Of a stretch of 64,000 bases of DNA, positions 46,990-59,406 are shown piece after piece. The stretch lies in the NCBI GenBank assembly GCA_002205965.3, contig NADL03000599.1:2852001-2916000 (forward strand), written 5' to 3'. Each line of letters begins with the position of its first letter. The stretch's first letter is position 1. Position numbers and translations under genes: made by a program. The notes under the pieces were generated by a model. The model had not been told where the DNA came from. It was given only the letters and a program-made list of their open reading frames with translations, and made no database searches. Source of the DNA: Kappaphycus alvarezii. Its lineage: Eukaryota > Rhodophyta > Florideophyceae > Gigartinales > Solieriaceae.

Positions 46990-47493
46990 CTACTTTCTCA
47001 GCCACGGCAACATGGGTGCCATGACCGGCTGCCCATTGATCTGCGTATGGGTCGAAATAAAGGTGAGCATAATCAGTGAAAAAGTCGCCGAGACCGTTTT
47101 AAAATCGATGCAGCTAAAGCGCTGATTCGCAAGTGATGAAAAGCTCAGCAATGCAACGAGCCAAGAATAGACTCTGACCTTCATCATGACGGCCAAAAGC
47201 GCAAAACCCAATGCCATCAATAGGTCTATGTTGGTTGAAAGTTTTGCAACGTATGCCATGCGTGCCGAACGAGAGCGAGCAACGTGTACGGTGAGAGGGC
47301 GGGTTAGAGTGGTGCACATGTGTGAGGTATGTGAAAAGGGACATGGCGGGGCTTGGAAGGCTTAGAGAGCGGCTCACGCAAGGAACGTTAACTTACAGAA
47401 ATCCGGGGGTAGGTCATCGGGCTCGATAGGGGCGATTTGGAATGGAGCGATACGCTGGTCTGAGCGCGGGTCTGTTCTTGAAGTAACCACCAT
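46990..47493 (-). CDS. WDR83OS: Asterix (PAT complex subunit, WDR83OS family), one intron
   Basis: Exon 1 is 47,493-47,397 and exon 2 is 47,225-46,990; joined they give 110 residues, against about 106 in animals. Exon 1 encodes a polar N terminus ending EPDDLPPDF. The intron (47,396-47,226, 171 bp) starts GTAAGT and ends AG, and splits a Tyr codon (T/AC). Exon 2 has three hydrophobic stretches: LLMALGFALLAVMM, then VYSWLVALLSFSSLAN, then FSLIMLTFISTH. The tail QPVMAPMLPW matches the family ending. The conserved Y-x-x-L, SFxSxAN and QPxxxP pattern is visible. Asterix forms, with CCDC47, an ER-membrane chaperone that protects nascent multi-pass membrane proteins with polar transmembrane segments. 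This is the only gene here with a clear spliceosomal intron. An in-frame upstream start at 47,571 is possible but gives an unusual extension. Confidence 0.9.
47226..47396 (-). other. Spliceosomal intron of the Asterix gene
   Basis: 171 bp, donor GTAAGT, acceptor AG after a pyrimidine-poor AACCAACAT. It is phase 1. A candidate branch region such as TCTAAC or GCTCTCTAAG lies within. Splicing restores the family sequence PDFYLLMALGF exactly, which supports both sites. Confidence 0.85.
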
Positions 47494-49152
47494 GATTGTA
47501 GCGGCGGTTTTGAATGGCGGCGAATCGATCTTTTGAGTGAAAGGCGATGAGGCTAGGACGGATGGTCGCAAGGGTTTTGGGTATTGCTACTGGACAGCGA
47601 GCAATTCAATGCTAATATTGAAACTTGGTGGACTGGACTGTAATGAAAACTTGATGATAATTTGGAAGCGTTTCCTTGTTTGGCTGGGACAAGTCGTGGA
47701 CTTTTTGACACGCTGTTCATGGGACACGTGATTCTCAACAACCTGACTAGTCCGCAAGGATTTGGAATGCGTCAATGCTGCTCAAGCCATATGCTCCATT
47801 GCACCGCCCGTTCTGGTCAGTACCGACTGACCGATCAAGATGCAAACGAATGATTTCATTTTACCAAGTCAACTGCTAGCGCTGGGTTGAAATACTCTAC
47901 GACTTTTCCTTTTCAACTCCTCTCGCAATCGCCTAGAGTTTTGCATTCGCCGGCAGCGGCGTAACATGCACGGGGACCAGAGGCATAGTGCGCAGCGTAC
48001 GTGAAACGCTGCTTGATTCCTTTCACAACGACGAGTTTGCCCGCACCACGCTCCCCAGCTACCAGACTGCGGCCCTGTCAGGAGATACTATTGTGAAATG
48101 GCCGACAAGCTGCCATACTAGGGAACAAATCTCTCTCAAGTGCTCTCCTCTCAGACATAACGACATGACCAGACTGCGCTCGCGCTAGCCGACCACCAAA
48201 AGCACCAACACGGTCACAGTGTTAACAATGATGATTGGCACTGTGCACCGTGGGCATCAAAAATCAGACATCGACACAGGAAATAACAAATCCGTTAGCC
48301 ACCAAAATTCGTTTCACATTTCTCTCGTGCGCAAAATACCCACACGCCGGCCATGCACTACGTCGTCGAAACGCGAGACACGGGCATTCAGTGACATCAA
48401 CATACATCTCAACACCCGCATCGCCTTGAGTAAATTAACAATCTGCAACTTGACCCCACCATGGATCGCCGCATCATGCTCCGACCAACCCACTAACCCG
48501 ACGCATTTGCAATACAATCCGGGTGCACACACACATCATGTACAGATCAAACACACACCACTCAACAACAAACACATGCAACACGGTTAGCAACGGGGGC
48601 CCCATAGCGTGCATGCGGGCGTGACAAAAAGGACGGACGGTTGCGGGATCGGCCCACGCGCGGCGTTACCTTTTCGGAGGAAGCGTTCCTCGTGCAATAT
48701 GGCCATGGCGTTGATAAGAAGAAGCAGCGCTTTGAAAATGACCCCGAGTCCGAGCATGTTGAAACGTGGTCAACTAGGCAGTGATCAACGCGTGGCCGGC
48801 AAGCAATCGCGCCGTAGCGTGGTAGAATCACTCGTCCGGTATGTTGCGGGAAACGCAAGTGTGACAGTTCAAGGTTTGATTGCCGTAGCGTACCTAAAAT
48901 TCAAAAAATCGAAATTTCAACTCCCCAACTGACAGCCAGCCAGCCAGCCAGGTAGCTAGCTGAGCAAGCAGCAGCCAGCAAAGCATTCGGGACGGCCAGT
49001 GCCCCTCGCAATGCTACTCATCCTCTGCTTCTGCCTCTGCGTCCTCTGCATCATCCCTTCACTCTCGCCACCCCCTGCCGCACCGGTAACGTGATGACAG
49101 GCCCCTGACCCCCCTCCTCATCCGCCAGGCTATCGACATCCCCTCTTCCCCA
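47494..49152. other. No gene recognised upstream of Asterix
   Basis: It should contain the Asterix promoter. A minus-strand frame at 48,314-48,532 has a faint ankyrin-like stretch (GWSEHDAAIHGG), and a plus-strand frame at 47,988-48,188 looks mildly protein-like. Neither is enough for a gene call. A GCCA/CAGC short repeat lies at 48,930-48,985. Confidence 0.5.
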
Positions 49153-49179
49153 TTGTCATCGTCATCGCCTTCGCCCTCG

Positions 49180-49214
<35 letters not shown>

Positions 49215-49635
49215 CTCCCCCCACCATGGCAGGCTCCAACAACCCAGGCTGCACAACCATCTCTTCCTTTGTCAAATTGGCAGCGCCTCCCAACTCTACC
49301 CCCCCGTCCAATTACCATCCCCCCCAACTTGCACCCTCCCCGTCCAATTACCAACGTCCCCCCCGTCCAATTACCACCCCCCAAGCTCCCCCCCCCCCCT
49401 CATCATCGCTCCCCAAACCGCCACTCTCATTCACACTCCCCCCCCACCTCATGACTCGACCCCATTTGCGGGAGCTGTTGAACCCTTCGCAAGGTATAAA
49501 GCGAGGTGGCAAGGACGAGGAGGGAGAATAACCAGAGTGCGGTTTTCAGGAGATGGGACGTATGCTTTGTTGGACGGAGACGGGTTTTTACGACGCGTGG
49601 GGCGTGCAGGGGGTGGGTGTGGAATAACATGGTGA
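49153..49635 (+). CDS. Doubtful ORF: Ser/Pro-rich with a WD-like end
   Basis: A 160-residue frame begins in a CCCTCA repeat (Ser-Pro repeats) and runs through Pro-rich sequence. It ends with GRITRVRFSGDGTYALLDGDG, which recalls a single WD40 blade (V-x-F-S-x-DG...DG). The rest of a WD protein is not visible downstream, where the DNA becomes strongly G-rich. It may be the first exon of a gene, a degenerate fragment, or chance. An opposing Pro/His-rich frame with one hydrophobic stretch (49,427-50,176, minus) is about equally weak. Confidence 0.2.
49174..49216 (+). repeat. CCCTCA hexamer repeat
   Basis: About six tandem CCCTC(A/G) units. The unit resembles the telomeric CCCTAA repeat by composition only. 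Internal position and short length argue for an ordinary microsatellite. Confidence 0.8.
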
Positions 49636-50840
49636 TTGAGGAGTGGATGGATGGAGGGTGTGGTTGGGTGTGGTTGTGGTTTTTTGGGGGGGGTTGATGG
49701 GGAGGGGGTAATTTGAGGGGGGGTTTTGGGGTGGAATGCAAGGAAGCAAGGGGTGGGGGGTGGGGATTTGGATTTGGGAATTTTTTTTTACTGAGGTTGT
49801 TTTTTTTTGGGGGGGGGAGGGTGGGGAGGGTTGGGTTGCATTTGAGGGGGGTGAGGGTGAGGGGTTGGGGTGGTGTTTGATTTTTGATGGTTTTGGGGGT
49901 CGGGGCATCGTGGTGGTCGCGGAATGGGTGGGAGTTGCAGTGGCTGTTCGCGTGTGCGAGGTGTTTGGGGCTGGGTTGGTGGGCGGTTTGAATGGCGAGG
50001 GTGGAGTTGTGCGGGATATAGAGGGGTGGTGAGGGGATGCGGACGTTTTGTTTATGCAGAGCGGGAGTGGGATGGTGTACGGTAGTGCATTGCGGTGGGC
50101 AGATGAAGAGTGGGAGAGTCGACGCGGCGTGAGGGTGCGTGAGGAGGAGGGTGGAGGGTGACTCGTTGTAGTGCATTGCTTGGGAAACAAGGTTGGCGTG
50201 GCTTGGTTTGCCCCCAAGTGAATGAGCTAGATAGAGCAGTGGCCAAACTCAACGGAAATATGTTTGGAATGCGTCTGCTCCCAACCGCTTTCGGTTTCTC
50301 CGAGTGCATAACTGGGCACGGGTGATGCATGAATGATGCGCTGGCGCGTCGCCAAACATTGGTTGCAAAGAGTGGAAAAAGGTTACCATTGGTCTGCCAG
50401 CTTTTACTGTGTAGTACTGTGCAGTTGTACTGGAGGAGCGCCGCGTGACAAGCAATGACAGGTGTGTCACATTGGATACCGGGAAAGGTGCAGGTGAGGT
50501 GGTGTCTTGAATTGATTCTTGTGCTCTTTGCCGCGGGTAACTGGGTCCGCCTTGATAGGGAGTGGCCGTTTGGGCGTGTTTTACCGCTTTGGTTGTTTGT
50601 TTGTCTGCGCAGAGGTGCAACTGCACTGCGATGGGCGCATCTCGAGTTGGGCTGCGGTCACGTTGACAGGTTTTTCATGCCATGCACACCAGGTGGCCTG
50701 CCATGCTGGTTGATCCACTGCAATTGGCATGCAATTGATTTGTAATTCATCAAGGAGCGTCGGGTCAATTGCATATCTCGCAGAATAATTATCATGCCCG
50801 CCCCATCAACTTTGTGTTCAAATGGTGTGAACACTGCTCG

Positions 50841-50868
50841 ACTGTACTGTACTGTACTGTACTGTACT
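50841..50868. repeat. ACTGT pentamer tandem repeat
   Basis: Five tandem ACTGT units. The same ACTGTAC motif occurs dispersed across the window outside the AT-rich region. Confidence 0.9.
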
Positions 50869-51437
50869 CGACGCTACCAGTTGTAAATTGTCAGTGCTAG
50901 AGCTGCCATGTTTAACTGCCGCCTCTCATCTTACTAGTAGCTAGGGTTGCTTGTTGCCCCAAACTATGACAATTACCGTACCATTCGCCCAGATCCCGGG
51001 AGAAAGGCATGATAAACTTACAGTCTCGAGTGCATTGAAACTACCACTTGCCAGTTGACACCAATTTTCCTTTTCCATTTACATGTATTTTCAACTTTTG
51101 AATTCCCCTCTCGCCGCCTCATCCTTTGTACAGTGCAGTACAGTACAGTGCGGTACAAGGAACGGGTGACCTGTACAGTACGGTACAAGAATTGAACAGG
51201 ACAGTACTGTAACCTCGAGCATTGCCTTCCGCCGTCACTCGTTCCACAACCATTCCAACACCCAAAGTGTGACCATCCACCAGCCCCTCACCTGGCAACG
51301 CAACTTTCTTCTTCTCATTCCAAAAAAAGAAAAAAAGAAAAAAACATATATTCATCATAACGATTGCGCACTTGCGTAAACCACACCCCAATCCCATTTC
51401 CTTACTACTGTACCATGCTCTAGTACTAGTGTGTACA

Positions 51438-51480
51438 GCATCAGCATCAGCATCAGCATCAGCATCAGCATCAGCGCCAG
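51438..51480 (+). repeat. CATCAG hexamer microsatellite
   Basis: About seven CATCAG units, the last imperfect. It reads as Ser-Ala repeats on the plus strand and Asp-Ala repeats on the minus strand, but lies in no credible gene. Confidence 0.85.
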
Positions 51481-53755
51481 CACTCGCACAATCATACTGT
51501 ACACTACTAAACAACACCAGCCGCTCCAATCCCACCATCCCTCCCGCTCACCCCACCACCTCCCGACGCCGCCTCTTTCATCCAATGCCACCCGAAACAC
51601 TTGACACCTCCCCGCACCTCACCACCCCTCTGCACCACCGCCCCAACTGAATCCCCAACCCAATTCCATTCATTCTGCCCCCACCCTCTCTCATCAATTT
51701 CTACTTTCCCATCCTCTCCCACACCGCCCCACTCCTCCTATTGCAACACACAATACCCTCACCGTACCACTACCCCTACCCATTGCATCGCTCACCAATC
51801 CTTACAACTCCTTTCATACCCTCCACACTTTCACCACCCATTCTCTGCGAGTTTGCCCTTTACGATAAATCCAAACTCAAGCCTGTACCCTCTTCACGAT
51901 ACCACCACACAACACACCCACCTGTGCTCTCGTCTATCAACCTCTCACACTGCCCCCCTCTCCTCCCTTTCCATTCATCCCCTCACTTCCCAATGTACAC
52001 TACCTCCTCTTCATATTTCTACGCCCAATTCACTTTCGCAGTGACACACATAATCCTGCATACCACGCAAACCTCCAACCCTACTGCACTTGAATTTGCA
52101 ACCCCTCTCGCACACCTTGCACTCTGAAAAAACACTATGCAATATACAATAAACAGTACACCCGCTTTTCTTCCCCACAATTCCTAACAAAATGGACCAA
52201 CGGAATCACGCCTGCACATACACCATTTGCCAATCCCCACTTGCGTGACTCAGCTGGTAAACCCCCTTGATCGCTTTCAGACGGGTGCCTTGTGACTGAG
52301 ACTGGTCAACAGGCAAATCATGCGCTCCCTGTCATGGGCGGGCCATGCGCAACATTTGTTCAAAGAGACGCCCGTAGCAAAATCGCTCGTGAGAAACTCG
52401 CGGATTGCATCATGTTGCACAAATTTAAGAGCGTAATTGGGGCTGCGCGCTCTCCACGCAACGGGGAAAATGAAAAACACAAAATGGCCTTTCGATAGAC
52501 AAGTGCTGTACACTACTCTACACTACAACGTATTCTTTGTTGCCGTTCTGGCGTACTTCAGAATTGCAATATGCGTCGTCCTGTAGAGCGTATTGTTTTT
52601 CGACGAGGCAACTCAAGTACATGGCAACTTGTTGCCGAGGTCATAGTATTCCATGATTGGAACTCTCTCGTTAAACAGGTACATTGTTCACAATTTCCAA
52701 GTCACAAACCGTGTGATCGATGCTGAACATGTTGTTCGCATCATCGGCAACATCTACAGTATCTATTTAAGAATATCGACCAAAGTATACCCATTTCACC
52801 ATTGATTTTCATGTCTCAATTTAGTTGATATTTTAATTAGATGAAGAATAAAAAGTTCGCAACCAGTAAATAAAAGAATCTCCTTAATCGTCGTATATTT
52901 CTCAGCAGTCGTTATTTTTTGAAATAGATAACTTCATACATCGATCCAGAACAGTACTGATCATCCCAATAGCCGGAAAACATGATAACTCGGTGTTACA
53001 AAATAAATTCGAATTTTTGAGCAAATGTGTTTGAATTTGTCGTAAAACTACAAGATTCTTCTAGATTCTCAAAAACTCACTTCATGCATTTCCTGTAATA
53101 GTACATAATAATTGTAATCCAACGACAAAAATAGCTGTTCCGACAAAAACTAAACAGATTTCAAACCCGTAGCAGAATGATCATGAAAGATAATGAAAAA
53201 AGAGGCTAAGTCAATAAAATTTTATTAACTTGTAAATTGAAGAGAACAAAGAGGCGCCATCATCAGTTTTTGTTCCAGGAACAAGGTCAAAGTGCGAATC
53301 TATCACTCTAAATCTCAGTAAGTAGAAAATAATCTAGATTAACCGATAACCAGTTTCATCTATATTTCCTCAGATTTTGCACATTTCAGTATACCATAAA
53401 AAGTGCTGGCAAGATTTTTTTATGGAAAAAGACAGAAATTTGTTGATTGGTTACTCCAACAGAATCTAAACCTAATCCACAAAATTACTTTTGCCTCAAA
53501 AATTGCTCCTCGATCTACATGGTGCCTTTTGGCAATACTTTCGATTAAAAAACTGGGCTATCAATGAATTACATTCAATGTTAAATAAATTTGGGGTATG
53601 AAACATAAACTTGGGTAAGGTAATCAATTACTAAAGTTTGACAAAGAATTAGATCACCATTGAATTTTCATGTCATGATTCTTCCTCACACAAAATTAAG
53701 AGTTCAATGAGAACCTTTTTACAGCTTTTGCATAGTTTCATTGGAAAATTTAACT

Positions 53756-53783
53756 AGGGAAAGTTAATTACTTAACTTTCCCT
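53756..53783. repeat. Perfect 12-bp hairpin in the AT-rich region
   Basis: AGGGAAAGTTAA and TTAACTTTCCCT are exact reverse complements separated by TTAC. A tight 4-base loop with a 12-bp stem is unlikely by chance at a given spot. Confidence 0.85.
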
Positions 53784-56700
53784 TGTATAATCGTAAATTG
53801 TAAACTTTTAGTAGGACTTTTTCGTTGGCAGAAGGTCCTTCATGAAATTATAAAGTAATTATAATTCAATTTGAAAAAACTTTAAGGCGGAATTCCGTTC
53901 TCAGGTTCAGCTAGATCATAAAAAATACTAGTGAGTATTCAACATGAGGATTGAAACTTGTTATAAAATGCCCTTAGCTGATAAGATGGTGTTCAATTGT
54001 TATTGAGATGTGAATTTTAATGCGCTAATAGAATTAGGAGTTGTTTTATAAATTCTTAGAACGATGCATCATACATTCGGTAGAATAGTAATCATCGCAG
54101 AGATCCTAACAGACAAATGAATACTCAGAAACCAACGTAACATATTTGATGAAATATAAATAAGAATTTCGGAATACTGAATACATACAAAATTTCAATG
54201 TAAATTGGCAATCATAGTAAACTTTTCAGAATATTTTGGCCTCCCTCATTACCTTGGTTAGAAACATTTGAACACTGAAAACGACAGCTCATTTTGTATT
54301 GATTAGACATAAAATTTGACCCTCAAAAATTAATCAGCGAATTCACATGAGAAAAGGCGGGCATAAGCTAAACAAAATTTCGAGACCTTTTTAGAAACAC
54401 TAAATTGTGACATATGATCAGATATTCTCGTACCAAAATATTTGTATTTATGTTAGTGTATCGCTCTAAACTTAAGTCACCAGGTTATTGGAGATTGAGA
54501 GCAATAATTAAAATATTACATAGGATAAAAAGAAAAAAGCTCTCAGGTTTCTTAATATTATTCAGTCGGAAGAAATTTGAAAAATGGTACTAACTGAATT
54601 TCACAGTGAAAATAGCTCTCCAGCACTGAGAAACAATGTTTATAAAGCTTTCAAACCTGCCACTTTATTTTGTGTAAAGAAAATTTTGGTATTTAGATGG
54701 GTGGATACTTCAAAAGGAGTCTCAATATTTGATCAAAATCAAAACGAGAAATGCTGTAAAAAACTGGGGCTAGATTTTGTCAAACTTTCTGAGATGTGTC
54801 GAAAATAAAATTTACAAGCAATTTTCAAGAACATGTGAATCAATCGAAGACAAAACCATTTACTTGGAAACTATTTTTACATGGACAAGAAATACCGTAT
54901 GATTAAATACAACCATAGCATACGTAAAGATATACATACAACCATATAATTTAAGGCATGAAATTAAGCGCTGTAAGGTGTAGTGAAATATATGATAATT
55001 TGAAAGTTTTATGATCAAATGGAAATAGAACGTTTTTAGTACTAAACACGCGTATTTGTAAAGAATTCACATAACTTGTTACTGAGATAAACATGTTGAG
55101 TGAATGGAAAGAAGTTTGCTTCGAGAAATATGATGTAGACTTCTATAACTGATGCTCTGAAAATATCTGAAATTTCCCAAGTTTCCTTGAAGTGTACTCC
55201 CTTTCCTTTCCTCTTCAAATTAAACTAGGAATTGTTTGCGAATTATTTCCTGTCTCCAATAGAACAATTTACCATCTTACACACAAACTTGAAGCCCTAT
55301 TTCCAAGAGCTGGTTTTAGATAATTTTAAGAGAGGTACGTTGCACAAGATTGCTACGAAACATTTTTATCCTGAAATCTGAGTTTCAACTCCCTAAGGGC
55401 GCTATTTTGGATCAACTTATCAAGGTAAATCTGAAAATTTTCAATTACTTTGGGAGAGTCTTTCTCAGGCTCTGCTCTTACACATAAGAGATAGGGTATC
55501 AAAAATCTGGCTACTTTGTCCAAAACATCATTTCCGGCTTTCCATGGGACCCGAAAGAAGGAAAAGACTTTCATATGTATTTTTATATATCCTGGACTCT
55601 CAACTAAGAAGCTCTTAAAGTCGTGGTTCACGAAGAATTAAATCAACGCTGCTCGGTCTGACGGTGATTTTAAGCGATTTTGTGGTATTTCTAAAACATT
55701 TATTAATTCTCCGTCAAACAACTCAGAATGAATCGAATATCTCTTTTATATGCCGATGAAAATCAAATTCATAAATTTTAGGAAAACTACTATACTTTTG
55801 ATAGCTCCTAAGTTTACACTATTTTTTGTATGCAGGCAAGTTTTTTTTGCATGAATACGTAACTGTAGTTTGCCGCTTTTGTGCGATAAAGATCAAAATA
55901 TTCAATGCAAGTAACTCTACCCTTCCGATAGGATTCAAAATCCTACATATAGGTGAATGCGATCCTTTTCAGTTTATTTTGATCTTTATGTTCAATAAAA
56001 ATTTTCACATAATTACCTTCTCTGTTTTATTCGCAAGAAATATACATACTCACTTCATCTCATGTACTATCTCACGGTTTAATTTTGCATTTTTAGTATT
56101 GGGCTTATGCTCGCAAAACATCAAATATATGTTACATTATATATCGAATGGAAAAATAATTGCGTGCCGAGTATTCGTTCTATACGTTTAAAAAAATAAT
56201 CTTGTATGCTTTTTATATTTATATTAATATTCCAGTAATACGTTTTACTTCTCTTCATATTTCATACGCATTTCTATCAAAAAGTTTGGCAAAACGAAAC
56301 TTACGTACGGTTTTTTTTGCAGAGATATTTGAGTGATATTTGTATGATGGCCTGGAAAATATGAAATGGCCGAAAAATTAATCATTCCAGCTATGCGAAA
56401 ATACAGGTAATAATTATTCATTTGAATATCATGAGTATTTTGCTTTTTGACGACAGAAATAAGTATCCATTCGTGGATTATTACTCCCAATTTACTCATA
56501 GTGTATGGGATGTCAAAGGGTTTATATGAATATCGTAGGTCAATAAAATTTGTCAGGATCCTTTTATTCACGTATTTTCTTAAATTAAAATTTTGGTTTT
56601 GATTGAAACGCATTCAAGTAAGGAATCTAATTTAATCAGGCATTTTGTAGGCCAAAATTGAGTTTTTTAACCATTGTATCCGATGAAATACCGCGAAAAT

Positions 56701-59382
56701 ACTTGTTATGCATCTATGTAATGTGTTTGAAAGTAACCAATCCTTTTTGGTAGTTCAAGGCCATGAATTACAGATATAAAAATTTTTAAGTATATTAAAT
56801 AGCATTGCTTGCGCAATTAATAAGTTTTCCGAAATAATATATGGTTAATCTTATCTTCTTCAGTCATATTTAGATAAGTTCTGACATTTTGGTTCGAGAT
56901 TAACAAAAATTTCGATAATTAAGATACTTGTATTCAAAATAAGGATAGACTAGCCATTATTTTTTATTTTCTTCTTCAGACCTCGAAAACTGTTTGATTC
57001 AACGTGTAGCTCTCATACAGTTAACGTAAGTGAAATTATTGACATGAAAATATTCCAACTATTTTCCATATTCTTTGAAGTAGCTCTTTCTGCATTATAT
57101 ATCTTTTCCTGCAATATGTATTCACTCTCGCTAAAAACACCGCATTGCTTTTCTCCAGTAACTTTTTTGCCTCAAACTACCGTGACTTCCTTCTCCCTTA
57201 CTACAGAAACCTTCTCAGTCACATTTAACTTTAATGTATCTTCCTTTCGTTAATTTATTCATTAATTAAACTTAAAACTGTAATTAAAGTTAGTCAACAT
57301 ATGAAATCTGCTTGATCATCAGTATTTTTCAGGAGGCCCAAGATATGCAAAAAATGGTTCAATGCGATGCCAAAAAGGCCTATGTTTATTATATGTTCAT
57401 TAAAGTCCTTTTAAACAAAATTTAAAGCTGACATTACCAGATTAACAGATATGTAGTGCTCTGAACATTTTATTTGCTTCTCGTTTGAAAAATTTTAGGA
57501 TGGTTCTTTCGTTCGGATATTTCAGGATACTTTTTCATTCTGAGACAGTTGATAATAAACAACTATTTCTACACAAATGACTGATGAAAGGGTAATGAAT
57601 TCTTTTTCAAGCTATCTTTTCAAACGGACAGTGTTTTAAAAATTCTATATAACATATGCTAGTGCCTATCAATACTCTTTACTAACGACGTCTTAAGAAT
57701 ACACCAAATTTAGCTATCTGCCCATTTATATGTTTAGTCTCTCCTTCTACACGGAAATATTTGCCAGCATCAAGTAATTACTATGATTAAATTCCGGTAC
57801 AACTTCTTATTTCTTTAAGAAATCCTCCAGTCCAGTACTGATGTCGTTGTTCCGTTTGGATCGTCCAAGTAATTTGTGACTTCGAATGACTCTCGTAATG
57901 GTCTCACTCCCTCCAAGATATGGTTATATTTTTGCTTCAAATTTTCGCAAAACTGTACGAGATAATTGTATTTCACAACTGTGTAGAACTATCTGTGTTT
58001 ACTAAAAGATAGATCCAATTTATATCAAAGCTCTATTCTTGTACTTTTCGTCTTACTTTCGAAAAATCAGTTGCTCTGTTGATATATCTTTATACTTTCC
58101 CTCTACAAAAATTAAAATAGAACTGCAAATGTTACCTCTTGAAGATTAAAATTCGAGTGAAGCATTTAACGTACTGATATTCCATTTTTCTAGTTATTTT
58201 ATTTATTCATATTTTCTTTATATTTTTTTAATACAATCTGCATCCGATGCTTTTTTTCCCCCGCATTTAAATTTAGAACGAGTTTTTAATCCTTCCAGAT
58301 ACCCCTAAACACTTTCATTTTCATTGTAACTTCTGCACCACGGTGTTTTTATCTTTCATGACTGAATAACGAAAACAAACAATTTTTAGCTAACTTAGTG
58401 CATATGGTTTCAAAGTTTACTCTGAAACTCTTTTCTAATATTTTTCACGTGTTTAATCGTATAGGGGTTCATTTCTTAAAAAATTGAATAAGCTGTGAAT
58501 GATTTTTTTGACTTTGGATGAAATTTCAATTATGAAACGGGATATACATTTAAAGCTTCTCCCTAAACTTCCCCAAAGTAATTATCAGAACTACTACAAA
58601 AATCCAATTGTTTTTATCTTTTTTTGAGGAGTTTTACTTATTTGGTAAACATCGTTCTTTCTGATAGTTTTATTTCTACCCTTTAAGAAAGTCTTAATAT
58701 TTTCTTTAAACCTATTTTTCCTTAACACATTTTCCATTCAATTGCTGTAACATATATAATTTATAAATGCAATCTTTTCAATTTTGAGCTCGAATCTATT
58801 TTCAAGTCCATCGAGCACTTCAAACTAATATTTAAACCAACAAGGCACAATTTGTTTTCACCATCTTGTATTTTCTTCATATTTATCTCTTTAACAAGAT
58901 TGGAATCGGTAAAGTTCGAAAGAAACTGTGAGCTGCAGTAATAATAGATGGAATAGCGATAAAAAAGCTTAATCAAAACTTTCTTCAATGTTTTGAGACA
59001 AACATTTACAGTTAATATAGTTACCATTCTAGTAGAAGAAATAACATCTCGACGACTAATCTAATCTATTTGGGGAGCTGTTAAACTTATTTAAGTAATG
59101 AAGACATGAACAAAAAATGAACGCCAAGAATAGCGCAAAGATAGGGCTTTTCGAGCCTAAACGTTTCGTCTTACGTTGTGCCACCTTTTCCCGTCAAACA
59201 CTCATTACCGTTTAAATTGTATATTGAAAATGTTTTATCCTGCATTTAGCTTATTTTTTATCTATCTGGCTTTTTTTTCAAGCGATAAACATTTCAATTA
59301 AAGGACGTGTTCTCGCTGATTTCGAAACAATATAATTGATTTTAGCAGATATTGTCTAAAACGGAATGTCTTTTTGTTCTTC

Positions 59383-59406
59383 ATTCCGCCTATGCCTAGG
59401 CGGAAT
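59383..59406. repeat. Perfect 10-bp GC-containing hairpin in the AT-rich region
   Basis: ATTCCGCCTA and TAGGCGGAAT are exact reverse complements separated by TGCC. The stem is far more GC-rich than the DNA around it. Confidence 0.85.

Larger units (their letters stand above)
49636..52549. other. Low-complexity strand-skewed block, no defended gene
   Basis: 49,620-50,160 is G/T-rich on the plus strand, with long G and T runs at 49,799-49,818. 51,490-52,130 is C-rich with Pro/His/Thr frames. An ACTGT pentamer repeat lies at 50,841-50,868 (five units), a CATCAG hexamer repeat at 51,438-51,480, and TACAGTA motifs near 51,130-51,215. The C-rich block resembles the leaders that precede host genes, but no well-formed reading frame follows it. 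Confidence 0.55.

Noticed and set aside
49174-49216. Interstitial telomere
   Set aside because: CCCTCA is not the common telomere unit, the run is very short, and nothing nearby suggests a chromosome end or fusion.
49427-50217. Pro/His/Thr-rich minus-strand ORFs of about 210-250 residues
   Set aside because: Composition-driven, two frames equally open. A single hydrophobic segment is not enough to call a gene.
52230-52330. tRNA-like A-box pattern (CTCAGCTGGTAAAC)
   Set aside because: No B box (GGTTCGANTCC) and no acceptor stem could be formed around it. No tRNA or rRNA gene was found anywhere in the window.
55353-55631. 92-residue minus-strand ORF in the AT-rich desert
   Set aside because: Slightly protein-like, but isolated, without motif, and expected at this length by chance over 8.5 kb.
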